This document shows, piece by piece, positions 32,912 to 40,745 of a stretch of 64,000 nt of DNA (positions are counted from its first letter, which is position 1; each line of letters opens with the position of its first letter). The DNA comes from Staphylococcus debuckii (GTDB lineage Bacteria; Bacillota; Bacilli; Staphylococcales; Staphylococcaceae). The stretch covers positions 992,001 through 1,056,000 of the forward strand of contig NZ_CP033460.1 of NCBI RefSeq assembly GCF_003718735.1. Direction: 5' to 3'. The notes under the pieces were generated by a model. The model made no database searches and was not told the origin of the DNA. It was given only the letters and a program-made list of their open reading frames with translations. Both the position numbers and the translations under genes were made by a program.

Positions 32912-34720
32912 ATGAGTCAACAATTGACAAGAGAACAACAAGAACAGAAACATCCTGAATATACTTGGGATTTAACGACAATTTTCGAAGATGATGAAGC
33001 GTTCGAGAAAGCTTTCAAAGAAGTAGAAGGCTATTTAGGCGCTGAAGAAAAATTTAAAGGTCATTTAGCTGATAGTGCAGAAACATTATATGAAGCATTA
33101 GCTTTAGAAGATAAAATTGAAACAGAATTAGAAAAAGTCTATGTTTATGCGCATCTTAAACAAGACCAAGATACAGGCAATGATAAATATACGGGTTATG
33201 AAGCCCGTGCGCATCAGTTAGCAATTAAATTAAGTTCAAGCTGGAGTTTCCTTGTGCCAGAAATTTTGCAAATTGATGAAGATACAATTCAAGCATTTAT
33301 TAATGAAAATAAAGATTTAGAACGTTATGCCTTTGATTTGAAATTAATCAATGAACAACGTCCGCATATTTTAAGTGCAGATAAAGAGAAATTATTAACT
33401 GAAGCTCAAGATGCATTATCTACACCAAGCAATGTTTACGGCATGTTTAGCAATGCTGATTTAGAATTTGAAGATGCAGTTGATAAAGATGGAAATAAAC
33501 ATCCGCTCACTCAAGGCACATTTATCAAATATCTAGAATCAGATGATCGCGAACTGCGTCGTTCAGCATTCCGCAATTTATATAAAGCTTATGGCGCTTA
33601 TAATAATACTTTAGCGGCTACGTTAACAGGTGAAGTGAAAAAACACGTATTCAATGCACGTACACATAATTATAAAACAGCACGTGAACAAGCATTGAGC
33701 AACAACCATATACCAGAAGAAGTATATGATAACTTAGTTAAAACAGTTCATAAATATCTCCCTTTATTGCATCGCTATACTGCTTTACGTAAAGAAGTAT
33801 TAGGATTAGATGACATGAAAATGTATGATTTATACACTCCGCTCGTTAAAGATATCCAATTCGAAATGCCTTATGATGAAGCTCAAGAATGGATGCTTAA
33901 AGCATTAGAACCGATGGGGGAAGAATATTTAGAGGTGGTTAAAGAAGGATTGAACAATCGTTGGGTCGATGTATATGAGAACAAAGGCAAACGTTCAGGC
34001 GGTTACTCATCTGGCGCACATCTAACTAATCCGTTCATCTTATTGAACTGGTCAGATACTGTTTCGGATTTATTCACGCTCATTCATGAATTCGGACACT
34101 CTGCGCACAGTTATTTCAGCAGAAAAAATCAACCATCTAATCATAGCGACTATTCAATTTTCGTGGCAGAAGTAGCTTCAACTACAAACGAAGCTTTACT
34201 AAGTGATTATATGGAAAAACACTTAGACGATGAACGTCGTCTGCTCTTGTTGAACCAAGAATTAGAACGTTTCCGTGCAACACTCTTCCGTCAAACAATG
34301 TTTGCAGAATTCGAGCATAGAATTCACCAAATCGAAGAAGCGGGAGAACCTTTAACTGCCAATCGTATGAACGAAGAATATGCGAAATTAAATCGTGAGT
34401 ACTTCGGTGATATCGTAGAAACTGATGAAGATATCAGCAAAGAATGGTCACGTATTCCGCACTTCTATATGAATTACTATGTATATCAATATGCAACAGG
34501 TTATAGTGCTGCGCAAAGTTTAAGCTATCAAATCTTGAATGAAGGTAAACCTGCAGTCGAACGCTATATTAATGAATTCTTGAAAAAAGGCAGCTCAAAT
34601 TATCCAATCGAAATTCTTAAAAATGCTGGAGTAGATATGAAATCTCCAGAACCTATTGAGCAAGCGTGCCAAACTTTCGAAAGAAAATTAGACGAGTTTG
34701 AAAAATTAATCAAAGCGTAA
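32912..34720 (+). CDS. pepF: Oligoendopeptidase F
   Basis: A 602-residue M3-family zinc metallopeptidase that cleaves short peptides in the cytosol. The zinc motif HEFGHSAHS (HExxH) is near residue 390 and a downstream glutamate in FVAEVASTTNEALL supplies the third ligand. The start is ATG 32912 (MSQQLTREQQ), eight bases after GAGGAGG; the in-frame extension back to 32840 has no ribosome site. Downstream come the rsaE promoter region and RsaE. It may use peptides brought in by Opp, which is inference. Confidence 0.95.
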   Translation: MSQQLTREQQEQKHPEYTWDLTTIFEDDEAFEKAFKEVEGYLGAEEKFKGHLADSAETLYEALALEDKIETELEKVYVYAHLKQDQDTGNDKYTGYEARAHQLAIKLSSSWSFLVPEILQIDEDTIQAFINENKDLERYAFDLKLINEQRPHILSADKEKLLTEAQDALSTPSNVYGMFSNADLEFEDAVDKDGNKHPLTQGTFIKYLESDDRELRRSAFRNLYKAYGAYNNTLAATLTGEVKKHVFNARTHNYKTAREQALSNNHIPEEVYDNLVKTVHKYLPLLHRYTALRKEVLGLDDMKMYDLYTPLVKDIQFEMPYDEAQEWMLKALEPMGEEYLEVVKEGLNNRWVDVYENKGKRSGGYSSGAHLTNPFILLNWSDTVSDLFTLIHEFGHSAHSYFSRKNQPSNHSDYSIFVAEVASTTNEALLSDYMEKHLDDERRLLLLNQELERFRATLFRQTMFAEFEHRIHQIEEAGEPLTANRMNEEYAKLNREYFGDIVETDEDISKEWSRIPHFYMNYYVYQYATGYSAAQSLSYQILNEGKPAVERYINEFLKKGSSNYPIEILKNAGVDMKSPEPIEQACQTFERKLDEFEKLIKA

Positions 34721-34723
34721 ACA

Positions 34724-34741
34724 TTGTGAAATCGTTTACAA
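34724..34741 (+). promoter_or_regulatory. Rex-type operator upstream of rsaE
   Basis: TTGTGAAATCGTTTACAA is an inverted repeat differing by one base from the Rex pattern TTGTGA-N6-TCACAA. It lies only four bases after the pepF stop and about 95 bases upstream of the RsaE start. Rex responds to NADH/NAD+. The RsaE homologue RoxS of Bacillus subtilis is known to be under Rex and ResD control, which agrees. A second TTTGTGACAAAAACG at 34751-34765 may be the SrrA/ResD site. Confidence 0.7.
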
Positions 34742-34784
34742 TATGACAAGTTTGTGACAAAAACGTTTTCATGATTCAACCGTC

Positions 34785-34813
34785 TTGAAAAGGGGATTTT
34801 AGCGTGGTATATT
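34785..34813 (+). promoter_or_regulatory. rsaE promoter
   Basis: TTGAAA (34785-34790), 17-base spacer, TATATT (34808-34813). The start expected near 34820 is exactly where the conserved RsaE sequence begins. Confidence 0.75.
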
Positions 34814-34819
34814 ATGACC

Positions 34820-34920
34820 ATGAAATTAATCACATAACAAACATACCCCTTTGTTTGAAGTGAAAAATTTCTCCCATCCCCTTTGTTTAGCGCCGTGTAT
34901 TCAGACACGGCGTTTTTTTA
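34820..34920 (+). ncRNA. rsaE: Small regulatory RNA RsaE (RoxS homologue)
   Basis: From TGAAATTAATCACATAAC at 34820 through two CCCCTTTGTTT-type repeats (34846-34856 and 34878-34888) to the terminator, the sequence matches S. aureus RsaE as I remember it. The two C-rich single-stranded motifs (ACCCCTT and TCCCCTT) are the seed regions that pair with Shine-Dalgarno sequences of TCA-cycle, folate and other metabolic mRNAs. The 3' end is the stem GCGCCGTGT/ACACGGCGT with a run of seven T. Its place downstream of pepF is the same as in S. aureus. Confidence 0.95.
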
Positions 34921-34955
34921 TTGCCTAAAATTTTAAAGTATCATTGAGATAGAAT

Positions 34956-35006
34956 AAGCCGACAGTGAATGATGTTACTACACCATTCAACTGCCGGCTT
35001 TTTTGT
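34956..35006. terminator. Terminator between rsaE and the staphostatin gene
   Basis: AAGCCGaCAGTgaATG pairs with CATtcaACTGcCGGCTT, followed by TTTTTG on the plus strand and AT-rich sequence on the minus strand. It probably ends the minus-strand staphopain-staphostatin message. Confidence 0.75.
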
Positions 35007-35053
35007 ATAGGGATAGAGAGAACTTTCTATTTATTACCGAAAAAGGAAGGGGA

Positions 35054-35383
35054 TTATCCTTTTTCTAGAATAAATGGCTGAGAACTGCCTATTGCTTTTA
35101 AATTCATAACTTGGTAACTGAGATGGTGCAGATCATTCAACTTCAAATGAATGACGAAATCTGCATCGAAGTCTTGTGTTAAAGTCATCTCATTATCTGT
35201 AGTGCTAATCGTTTTAATTTCATAGATATCTTTTAATTCGCTAGATGTAGAGTAAAGTATGTGTACATTGACAGAAAGAGAATCATCTTGATTGATCCAT
35301 TCACCTTTAAATTGTTTCAATAATTCTGCTTCTGCATCTGATAGAGCGGTGAGATATTTTACATTAAGATTAATCTGTTCCAT
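35054..35383 (-). CDS. Staphostatin, cysteine protease inhibitor
   Basis: A 109-residue cytosolic inhibitor of the staphostatin family, which blocks prematurely folded staphopain inside the producing cell. It has the family length, the conserved KGEWINQD segment (26-33, compare GEWHPQD in staphostatin A) and the inhibitory loop LKAIGSSQP at 95-103. Gly99 aligns with the essential P1 glycine (Gly98 of staphostatin B). The start is ATG 35383; the gene follows the staphopain frame by 29 bases on the minus strand, the usual operon order. The frame is intact although its partner gene is broken. Confidence 0.88.
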   Translation of the reverse strand: MEQINLNVKYLTALSDAEAELLKQFKGEWINQDDSLSVNVHILYSTSSELKDIYEIKTISTTDNEMTLTQDFDADFVIHLKLNDLHHLSYQVMNLKAIGSSQPFILEKG

Positions 35384-35412
35384 ATTTACAAGTCATCCTT
35401 TTTATAACGAGT

Positions 35413-36578
35413 TTAGTAACCAGGGATTGCTGAGAACCACTTGAAGTGAGAACCATCTGACACAGGAATAATATCACTGTCAGCAGGTTGCAAGGATACA
35501 TCGCGGTCCCAGGGATTCCAAAATACAATTACTTTTTGTCCATTTGCAAGTACAGCATTACCTACCACTGCCATTGCATGACGGCCATGCAAGCCATTAG
35601 GTGATGCTTCAAGTCTTTGACTTAGTATTGCTATACCCTGATTTTTAGATGTGTATTGGTCTACCATCTCGAAACTTGGCATCCCATTGTATAAGCTAGG
35701 ATTTTTACCTTGTGAGCGACCATATTGAATCATTTCATCTGGTGTTAAACCAGTGAATTGGAATCTTTGGCCAGATAATCCTGGGTGGATTGTGCGCATA
35801 ATATCTTGCGCTCTATATTGGTTAGTATTTTTAGTGGCATTTAATAAGGCAGCCATCGTAAATCCTGCACACCAACCATTATTTCCTTGTGTTTCGCGAA
35901 TTTGGAAATGAGGCAATGTATTGACATATTTGGTAGCAACACTCTTTTGAGCAGCTACAGCTTTTGAAGCATCGACAGTTTGGTTCGTTTGTACTTTAGG
36001 AGGTGCAGGTGTAGCAACAGGTGTTTGATCATCTGCTAACTTAGTTTGTTTAATCATGGACACTTTATTATCATGTTCGACAAAATAACCGTCTTTATTT
36101 GTGAATATAGTGACAGGTATATTATTTTGACGATATTGATTGAGTGCATCCGCGATAAACTTAGAAATGTGTACGCTGTAATTTGCACTATTTTTATTTA
36201 CATTTAAATCATTTTCGTTTTTAGGTGTCACGGTCAAGACATATTTGATTGTGTCACCTTGCATAATTGGATAATAGTAGTTGCCGTCTTCTTGCCCGTT
36301 TAATTTATAAATTTTAAATGGGTTACCTAATTTATATTCACCATTTGAACCTGTTTTATCAATCTGGGACAATGCTTGCGCATAACTAGAGAATTGAGCT
36401 TTGGCTTGTTGTTCCGCTTTAGCAGGAACTTCAGTATTGCTGACTTTTACTTTTAAGAGGCAGGACCCTTATCTTGTGCATAAGTAGAGGATGAAAAAGC
36501 AAAGATACCACTTAATGCCATGATGAAAGAAAATAAAATTATTGCTGTGTTCTTAAAACTCAATTTGATACTGTTCAA
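35413..36578 (-). pseudogene. Staphopain-type cysteine protease (peptidase C47), frameshifted
   Basis: Two frames together encode a secreted papain-like protease. The first starts at TTG 36578 behind GGAGG and gives a signal peptide (NSIKLSFKN, a hydrophobic core, SSSTYA^QDKG) but stops at 36453-36455. The second frame opens after a stop at 36469-36471 and runs to 35413, carrying a propeptide and the mature enzyme with the triad Cys in NNGWCAG, His in GRHAMAVVG and Asn in FWNPWD. The mature part closely resembles staphopain A. A one-base loss between 36453 and 36470 explains the break. The export signal is thus cut off from an otherwise intact enzyme; a true mutation, a read error and recoding are the options, the first two being more likely. 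Confidence 0.85.
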
Positions 36579-36786
36579 AATAATTCCTCCAATCATTTTT
36601 AAAATATTAATAATGCAAAATATCTCAACTCGAATATATCATAGAATTCTTTATGAAAATATATAATTTAGTAAGAATAGGATTAATGTATGAAAGTGTT
36701 ATTTAAGATAAGATAAAATGATAATTTAAAAATAAAAATCTAATTATATGCAATTAGATAGCGCATGAGTTGGGAGGAGGTTCAAT

Positions 36787-36876
36787 TTGCGTGGATATCG
36801 TATAGCTATTAAACACACTAAGGCTAAATTTATTTTTTTGTCCGCATTAAAAAATAAAAAACACCTTAATCGTTAG
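36787..36876 (+). CDS. Possible 29-residue basic peptide
   Basis: A strong ribosome site GGGAGGAGG (36772-36780) lies six bases before TTG 36787, which opens a 29-codon frame (RGYRIAIKHTKAKF, then IFLSALKNKKHLNR). The peptide is strongly basic with a short hydrophobic patch. Its last codons lie in the yjbH terminator stem. I do not recognise it. A TAAAAT (near 36715) could be a -10. It may equally be a relic of a lost gene or a chance frame; the good ribosome site is the only support. Confidence 0.3.
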   Translation: MRGYRIAIKHTKAKFIFLSALKNKKHLNR

Positions 36877-36901
36877 CTTTTAAATCTAACAATTAAGGTG
36901 T
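36861..36901 (-). terminator. Terminator of the yjbH-globin unit
   Basis: ACACCTTAAT-GTTAG and CTAAC-ATTAAGGTGT arms. On the minus strand the stem is followed by TTTTTTATTTTTT. Confidence 0.88.
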
Positions 36902-36927
36902 ACTTCAAAATGTAATTATATTTATAA

Positions 36928-37713
36928 TTATTTCGCTTTCCAAAAGTCTCCTTCCGGATTGCTGAGCTTTTCTATTTTCTGTTGCAGTGCTAATTTCTTC
37001 AACTCTTTTAATAACATCTTTTCTGGCCATTCATATATCGTTAATAACTCTTCAAATGTAACAAATTGCTGCTCTTTGATATAAGTCTCGAGTTTAGGCG
37101 GTAATTCTTTTTCGATAGGGGTTCCCATTAACTCATTAATAATATAAGTATAAATGTGATATGGATACAATCCCTCAACTTTTAAGCCTTCTTCAGTCAC
37201 GTCTTCGTTAAAGAACACAAGGGAAGGTGCTTGATCAATTTCCATTTCACGCGCAATATGCAAATCAACTTTCAAACTGTCTTTGAGTTTGCCGCTCTTC
37301 AAGTCTTCCTTGAAAACTTCATATTCTAATCCTGCATTCTTAGCCGCAGTCTTAATCATTTCTTCAGTAATGATGTCTCGCTTGGGAATAATTTCATTCT
37401 GCATGAGATGAATGAAACGTTCTGCACGAGAACGGCCTTGTAATTCTGCTGCTTTATATGCCAAAGCGATATTATCATTTTCTGAACTGCTTTGTGCTTG
37501 ACATTTTGTTAAAATCCGCAAAGATGGGTTTAAAATATGACGAATACGGATATATTGTTTATATTCAACCCTTAATTTTGACAAGATTGCTGAAAGTTTA
37601 AAGCAATCTTCATCAAAGGGATCGAAGAAAGAATAAATTTCAATTTTACTCACAGGTGAAAGATTGGTATCATCTTGTCTATTGTTACATATTAACTTTA
37701 ATTCTTCAGACAT
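36928..37713 (-). CDS. yjbH: Spx degradation adaptor YjbH (DsbA-like fold)
   Basis: A 261-residue thioredoxin/DsbA-fold protein that presents Spx to ClpXP. Long stretches equal S. aureus YjbH (RIRHILNPSL, LTKCQAQS, RAERFIHLMQNEIIPKRDI, EQ/DQAPSLVFF). S. aureus has a CxxC at the start of the first helix (PFCHDCF); here it reads PFDEDCF, so the first cysteine is an aspartate and no CxxC disulfide is possible. A His-rich N-terminus seen in Bacillus YjbH is also absent. It starts at ATG 37713, after TAGGTGAATTAG, 15 bases downstream of the globin gene stop. Confidence 0.93.
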   Translation of the reverse strand: MSEELKLICNNRQDDTNLSPVSKIEIYSFFDPFDEDCFKLSAILSKLRVEYKQYIRIRHILNPSLRILTKCQAQSSSENDNIALAYKAAELQGRSRAERFIHLMQNEIIPKRDIITEEMIKTAAKNAGLEYEVFKEDLKSGKLKDSLKVDLHIAREMEIDQAPSLVFFNEDVTEEGLKVEGLYPYHIYTYIINELMGTPIEKELPPKLETYIKEQQFVTFEELLTIYEWPEKMLLKELKKLALQQKIEKLSNPEGDFWKAK

Positions 37714-37728
37714 CTAATTCACCTACAA

Positions 37729-38100
37729 TTAATTTTCAGAATTAACCATATGATGGGCTGTCATCCGCAGTCTTTCATATAGGTATTCACCAACACCTGC
37801 AGGGAGCTCTGCATGTTGAATCGCTTTATTCATATTTTCTAACCAGGCGTCTCTTTCAAATGATGTGATTCTAAATTCCATATGTCGCATTTTCAGCATT
37901 GGGTGTCCGTGCTCTTCAGTGTATAAAGCAGGTCCGCCTAAAAACTGTGTTAAAAATTGTTTTTGCTTGCGACTTGTTTCAGCAAAGTCACCGGGAAAGA
38001 GATAATTTATTCTTTCATCTTTTTCAACAAGAGAATAAAAGTAATCTATCATACTATATAATCGCTCTTTACCTATGACTTCATATGGATTTGGAGCCAT
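37729..38100 (-). CDS. yjbI: Group II truncated haemoglobin YjbI
   Basis: A 123-residue 2-over-2 globin. The B-helix tyrosine region (YSMIDYFYSLVEKD), the FPGDFAET and KQKQFLTQFLGGP segments and the proximal histidine region MLKMRHMEF (F8 His) are clear, as is the E-F TEEHGHP. Such proteins bind O2/NO and peroxide. I start it at ATG 38100 (MAPNPYEVIG), four bases after GGGTGAT; a longer frame to 38124 has no ribosome site. It precedes yjbH on the minus strand as in other Firmicutes, suggesting a link to oxidative/thiol stress. Confidence 0.92.
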   Translation of the reverse strand: MAPNPYEVIGKERLYSMIDYFYSLVEKDERINYLFPGDFAETSRKQKQFLTQFLGGPALYTEEHGHPMLKMRHMEFRITSFERDAWLENMNKAIQHAELPAGVGEYLYERLRMTAHHMVNSEN

Positions 38101-38202
38101 AACATCACCCTGTTTCTTAAACATATATCTAATATAACATGAATTTTTACATTTTAAAGTAATACGACTTTTGATGTAGAGTATTATACATTATATGTGA
38201 AT

Positions 38203-38775
38203 TTATTTACTTTTAGCTTTGAAAAAACGTTGAACTTTATTTTTTGGTACATAAGATTTAATATCGAATTCTTTTAAAATACTTTGGAATTTTGCCAAAC
38301 CAGTTTCAGGATTTTCAACTTCAAATTCTAATTCATAATCTTCAATGCCCAAATATTCGCTATGGTCGAGAACCAGCAGTCCTTCTTCGATTTCTGTTTC
38401 CATTCTATGGGTTGTCAGTGCCCCTAATACATGCAGTTTTTCCGTATCAATACCAGAATCCTTCAAGACTGAAAAGATATCTTCTGGCAATTGATTTGAA
38501 TGAATATGTTGTCCATGCTCAGGTACAATGTGCGTTTCATTATTATATTCAGTCAATCCGACTTCTGCGGGTACTTTTAAGGTCATTTCATATTCTTTGC
38601 CGATTTGACGAATGCGTAATGCCATTAATTGTTCAGCTAATTCAAAGTCCGGTGTATCAATATAAAAATTAATTTGTGTAAATGGCTGTTGACTATTAAA
38701 AAAAGCTTTTTTCAAAGCAGTATATTCCTCTTCAGATAAGAGTTGTTTGTATTCGATTTCTTGGTTAATCGCCAT
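38203..38775 (-). CDS. CYTH-domain protein (YjbK family)
   Basis: A 190-residue CYTH (triphosphate tunnel metalloenzyme) protein. The defining EIEYK motif is at residues 6-10 (ExExK pattern), with alternating charged strands (FYIDTPDFELAEQLMALRIRQIG, MTLKVPAE, LVLDHSEY, ELEFEVEN) forming the tunnel. Family members hydrolyse inorganic triphosphate or nucleoside triphosphates. The start is ATG 38775, after AAAGGGGTGAA. It is divergent from the yjbL-relQ run, as in Bacillus, where yjbK and relQ are neighbours. Confidence 0.9.
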   Translation of the reverse strand: MAINQEIEYKQLLSEEEYTALKKAFFNSQQPFTQINFYIDTPDFELAEQLMALRIRQIGKEYEMTLKVPAEVGLTEYNNETHIVPEHGQHIHSNQLPEDIFSVLKDSGIDTEKLHVLGALTTHRMETEIEEGLLVLDHSEYLGIEDYELEFEVENPETGLAKFQSILKEFDIKSYVPKNKVQRFFKAKSK

Positions 38776-38927
38776 AATTTCACCCCTTTGTTTGTATATT
38801 ATGGAGGATTTTTTCATTGAATGAAAGCAATTCAAATTTCGTATAATTAGATGAAGCGTTTAGGTTATGTAATGGACTCAATACATATGTTAAAATAATG
38901 AGGAATAACACAAGGAGGAACACAGGT

Positions 38928-39275
38928 ATGCGAATTTATGTAAATGAAATCAAGGTGAAAGACGATGGCATCTATTGCTATACTGATAAATCTACAGAAG
39001 GTTTAAAGGAAGCAGGACAAATGCTTGTGGATAGTGACAATTACGGATTTGCCTATATATTAGATGATGGACAATCGTATTCTTATCTTATCTTTGTGAA
39101 AGAAACATGGTCGATGCTCCATGAAAATAAGGGTAAAGCAATATATATCAATGATGATTTAAAATTAGAAATGTTTGATCAAGAATTAGACTATATTCTA
39201 AGTAATATTAAAGGCAACTCAAATTACGGTAAAGACTTTGTAGCGGAAGTTGAGGAAGCATTTGAGTTGGAGTGA
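38928..39275 (+). CDS. YjbL-like protein of unknown function
   Basis: A 115-residue acidic soluble protein ([20 protein letters not shown]). It has no catalytic motif that I recognise; the beta-rich N-terminus and acidic C-terminus (EVEEAFELE) match the small YjbL-type protein that precedes relQ in bacilli and staphylococci. The start is ATG 38928, nine bases after AAGGAGG; an in-frame ATG at 38898 lies before the ribosome site. It lies 16 bases before relQ, so it is probably the first gene of the relQ-nadK operon. Confidence 0.75.
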   Translation: MRIYVNEIKVKDDGIYCYTDKSTEGLKEAGQMLVDSDNYGFAYILDDGQSYSYLIFVKETWSMLHENKGKAIYINDDLKLEMFDQELDYILSNIKGNSNYGKDFVAEVEEAFELE

Positions 39276-39291
39276 AGCGGAGTGAATCACT

Positions 39292-39927
39292 ATGAATCAA
39301 TGGGATCGATTTTTAACCCCTTATAGACAAGCAGTGGATGAATTAAAGATAAAATTAAAGGGCTTGCGCAAAATATACGATTTGGAACAAGATGCATCAC
39401 CGATTGAATTTGTGACAGGTCGTGTCAAACCTTTGACGAGCATTATTGAAAAAGCCACAGAAAGAGGCATTCCATTTGATCGCTTGCATGAAGAAATGTA
39501 CGATATTGCAGGTTTAAGAATCATGTGCCAATTTGTGGATGACATTGAAATTGTCGTTAATTTATTACGCCAAAGAAAAGATTTTAAAGTTATCGAAGAA
39601 AGAGATTACATCAATAACACGAAAGAGAGCGGTTATCGTTCTTATCATGTAATCATAGAATATCCAATTGAAACATTGGATGGACAAAGTAAAATTTTAG
39701 CGGAGATACAAATACGTACTTTGGCCATGAATTTCTGGGCAACGATTGAACATACTTTACGTTATAAATACGATGGGGACTATCCTCCAGAAATTCAAAA
39801 GCGTTTAGAAAATGCGGCTGAAGCAGCTTTTTCACTAGATGAAGAAATGTCTGAGATTAAAGATGAAATACAAGAAGCGCAACGTTATTATTCGAAAAAA
39901 AGGGCGAAAAAACATAATCAAGAGTGA
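39292..39927 (+). CDS. relQ: Small alarmone synthetase RelQ (GTP pyrophosphokinase)
   Basis: A 211-residue synthetase-only member of the RelA/SpoT family that makes (p)ppGpp from ATP and GTP/GDP. It lacks the HD hydrolase and TGS domains. Motifs seen are [13 protein letters not shown] (near 43), [12 protein letters not shown] with the catalytic Asp (near 67-78), [18 protein letters not shown] (near 103) and [18 protein letters not shown] (near 137). The C-terminal helix is basic. ATG 39292 follows GGAGTGAATC. The last 4 bases abut the nadK leader. Confidence 0.95.
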   Translation: MNQWDRFLTPYRQAVDELKIKLKGLRKIYDLEQDASPIEFVTGRVKPLTSIIEKATERGIPFDRLHEEMYDIAGLRIMCQFVDDIEIVVNLLRQRKDFKVIEERDYINNTKESGYRSYHVIIEYPIETLDGQSKILAEIQIRTLAMNFWATIEHTLRYKYDGDYPPEIQKRLENAAEAAFSLDEEMSEIKDEIQEAQRYYSKKRAKKHNQE

Positions 39928-39935
39928 GGTGCAGC

Positions 39936-40745
39936 ATGCGATATAATATTGTGTCAAAGGGAGATCATAAATCCAACAGCATTAAGGAAAATATGGAAAC
40001 ACAAATGCAGAATACAGAGATGATAAAGGACACGGAAACACCTGAAATCGTAATTTCTGTCGGCGGAGATGGTACTTTACTAGAAGCGTTTCATAAATAC
40101 AGTTACCGATTAGCAGAAACTGCATTTGTAGGGGTACATACTGGACATTTAGGCTTCTATGCTGATTGGCTGCCGCACGAATCTGATAAATTAATCGAAG
40201 AAATTATAGATGGGGAGTACGACGTGATTAAATATCCATTGATTGATATCACGGTAAACTATAATGATGAAAAGAATCCTTCGCAACATATTGCTTTAAA
40301 TGAGGCAACGATGAAAACTGAGGATAACACCACATTAGTTGCAGATGTGAGTTTAAGAGGGAAGCATTTTGAACGTTTCAGAGGAGATGGTTTATGTATA
40401 TCGACGCCTTCAGGTTCAACCGCTTATAATAAAGCACTCGGGGGCGCTTTAATTCATCCATCATTACGTGCGATTCAGTTAACGGAGATTGCTTCTATTA
40501 ATAACCGCGTCTTCCGTACAGTAGGGTCGCCTTTAGTATTGCCGGCGCATCACTATTGTTTGATTACACCGGTAGATCAAAGAACGATTATGACGTCAAT
40601 CGATCATGTTACAACTAAGCATCATAACGTGAAAAGTATTGAGTATAAAGTTGCGAAAGAAGAAATTCGTTTTGCGCGCTTCAGACCTTTCCCATTCTGG
40701 AAACGTGTACATGATTCGTTCATTTCTGATGGACGCGATGACTAA
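39936..40745 (+). CDS. nadK: NAD kinase
   Basis: A 269-residue ATP-NAD kinase that makes NADP+. The catalytic [10 protein letters not shown] motif is at about 46-55, the NE/D motif region ALNEATMKT near 119-127 and the family pattern [21 protein letters not shown] near 149. It has the length of S. aureus PpnK and the same N-terminus ([10 protein letters not shown]). I choose ATG 39936, preceded by GAGGTGCAGC, over the frame extension to 39924. It overlaps the next gene by one base. Confidence 0.95.
   Translation: MRYNIVSKGDHKSNSIKENMETQMQNTEMIKDTETPEIVISVGGDGTLLEAFHKYSYRLAETAFVGVHTGHLGFYADWLPHESDKLIEEIIDGEYDVIKYPLIDITVNYNDEKNPSQHIALNEATMKTEDNTTLVADVSLRGKHFERFRGDGLCISTPSGSTAYNKALGGALIHPSLRAIQLTEIASINNRVFRTVGSPLVLPAHHYCLITPVDQRTIMTSIDHVTTKHHNVKSIEYKVAKEEIRFARFRPFPFWKRVHDSFISDGRDD

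Larger units (their letters stand above)
36579..36927. other. Gap between staphopain gene and yjbH
   Basis: This 349-base AT-rich stretch holds the upstream region of the staphopain gene on the minus strand, the candidate 29-codon frame at 36787-36876 on the plus strand, and the yjbH terminator. A likely minus-strand -10/-35 pair cannot be fixed with confidence in the AT-rich sequence. No RNA family is recognised. Confidence 0.4.

Noticed and set aside
36453..36470. Programmed -1 frameshift in the staphopain gene
   Set aside because: No X XXY YYZ heptamer is in the upstream frame and no pseudoknot or stem is evident just after it; a mutation or read error is simpler.
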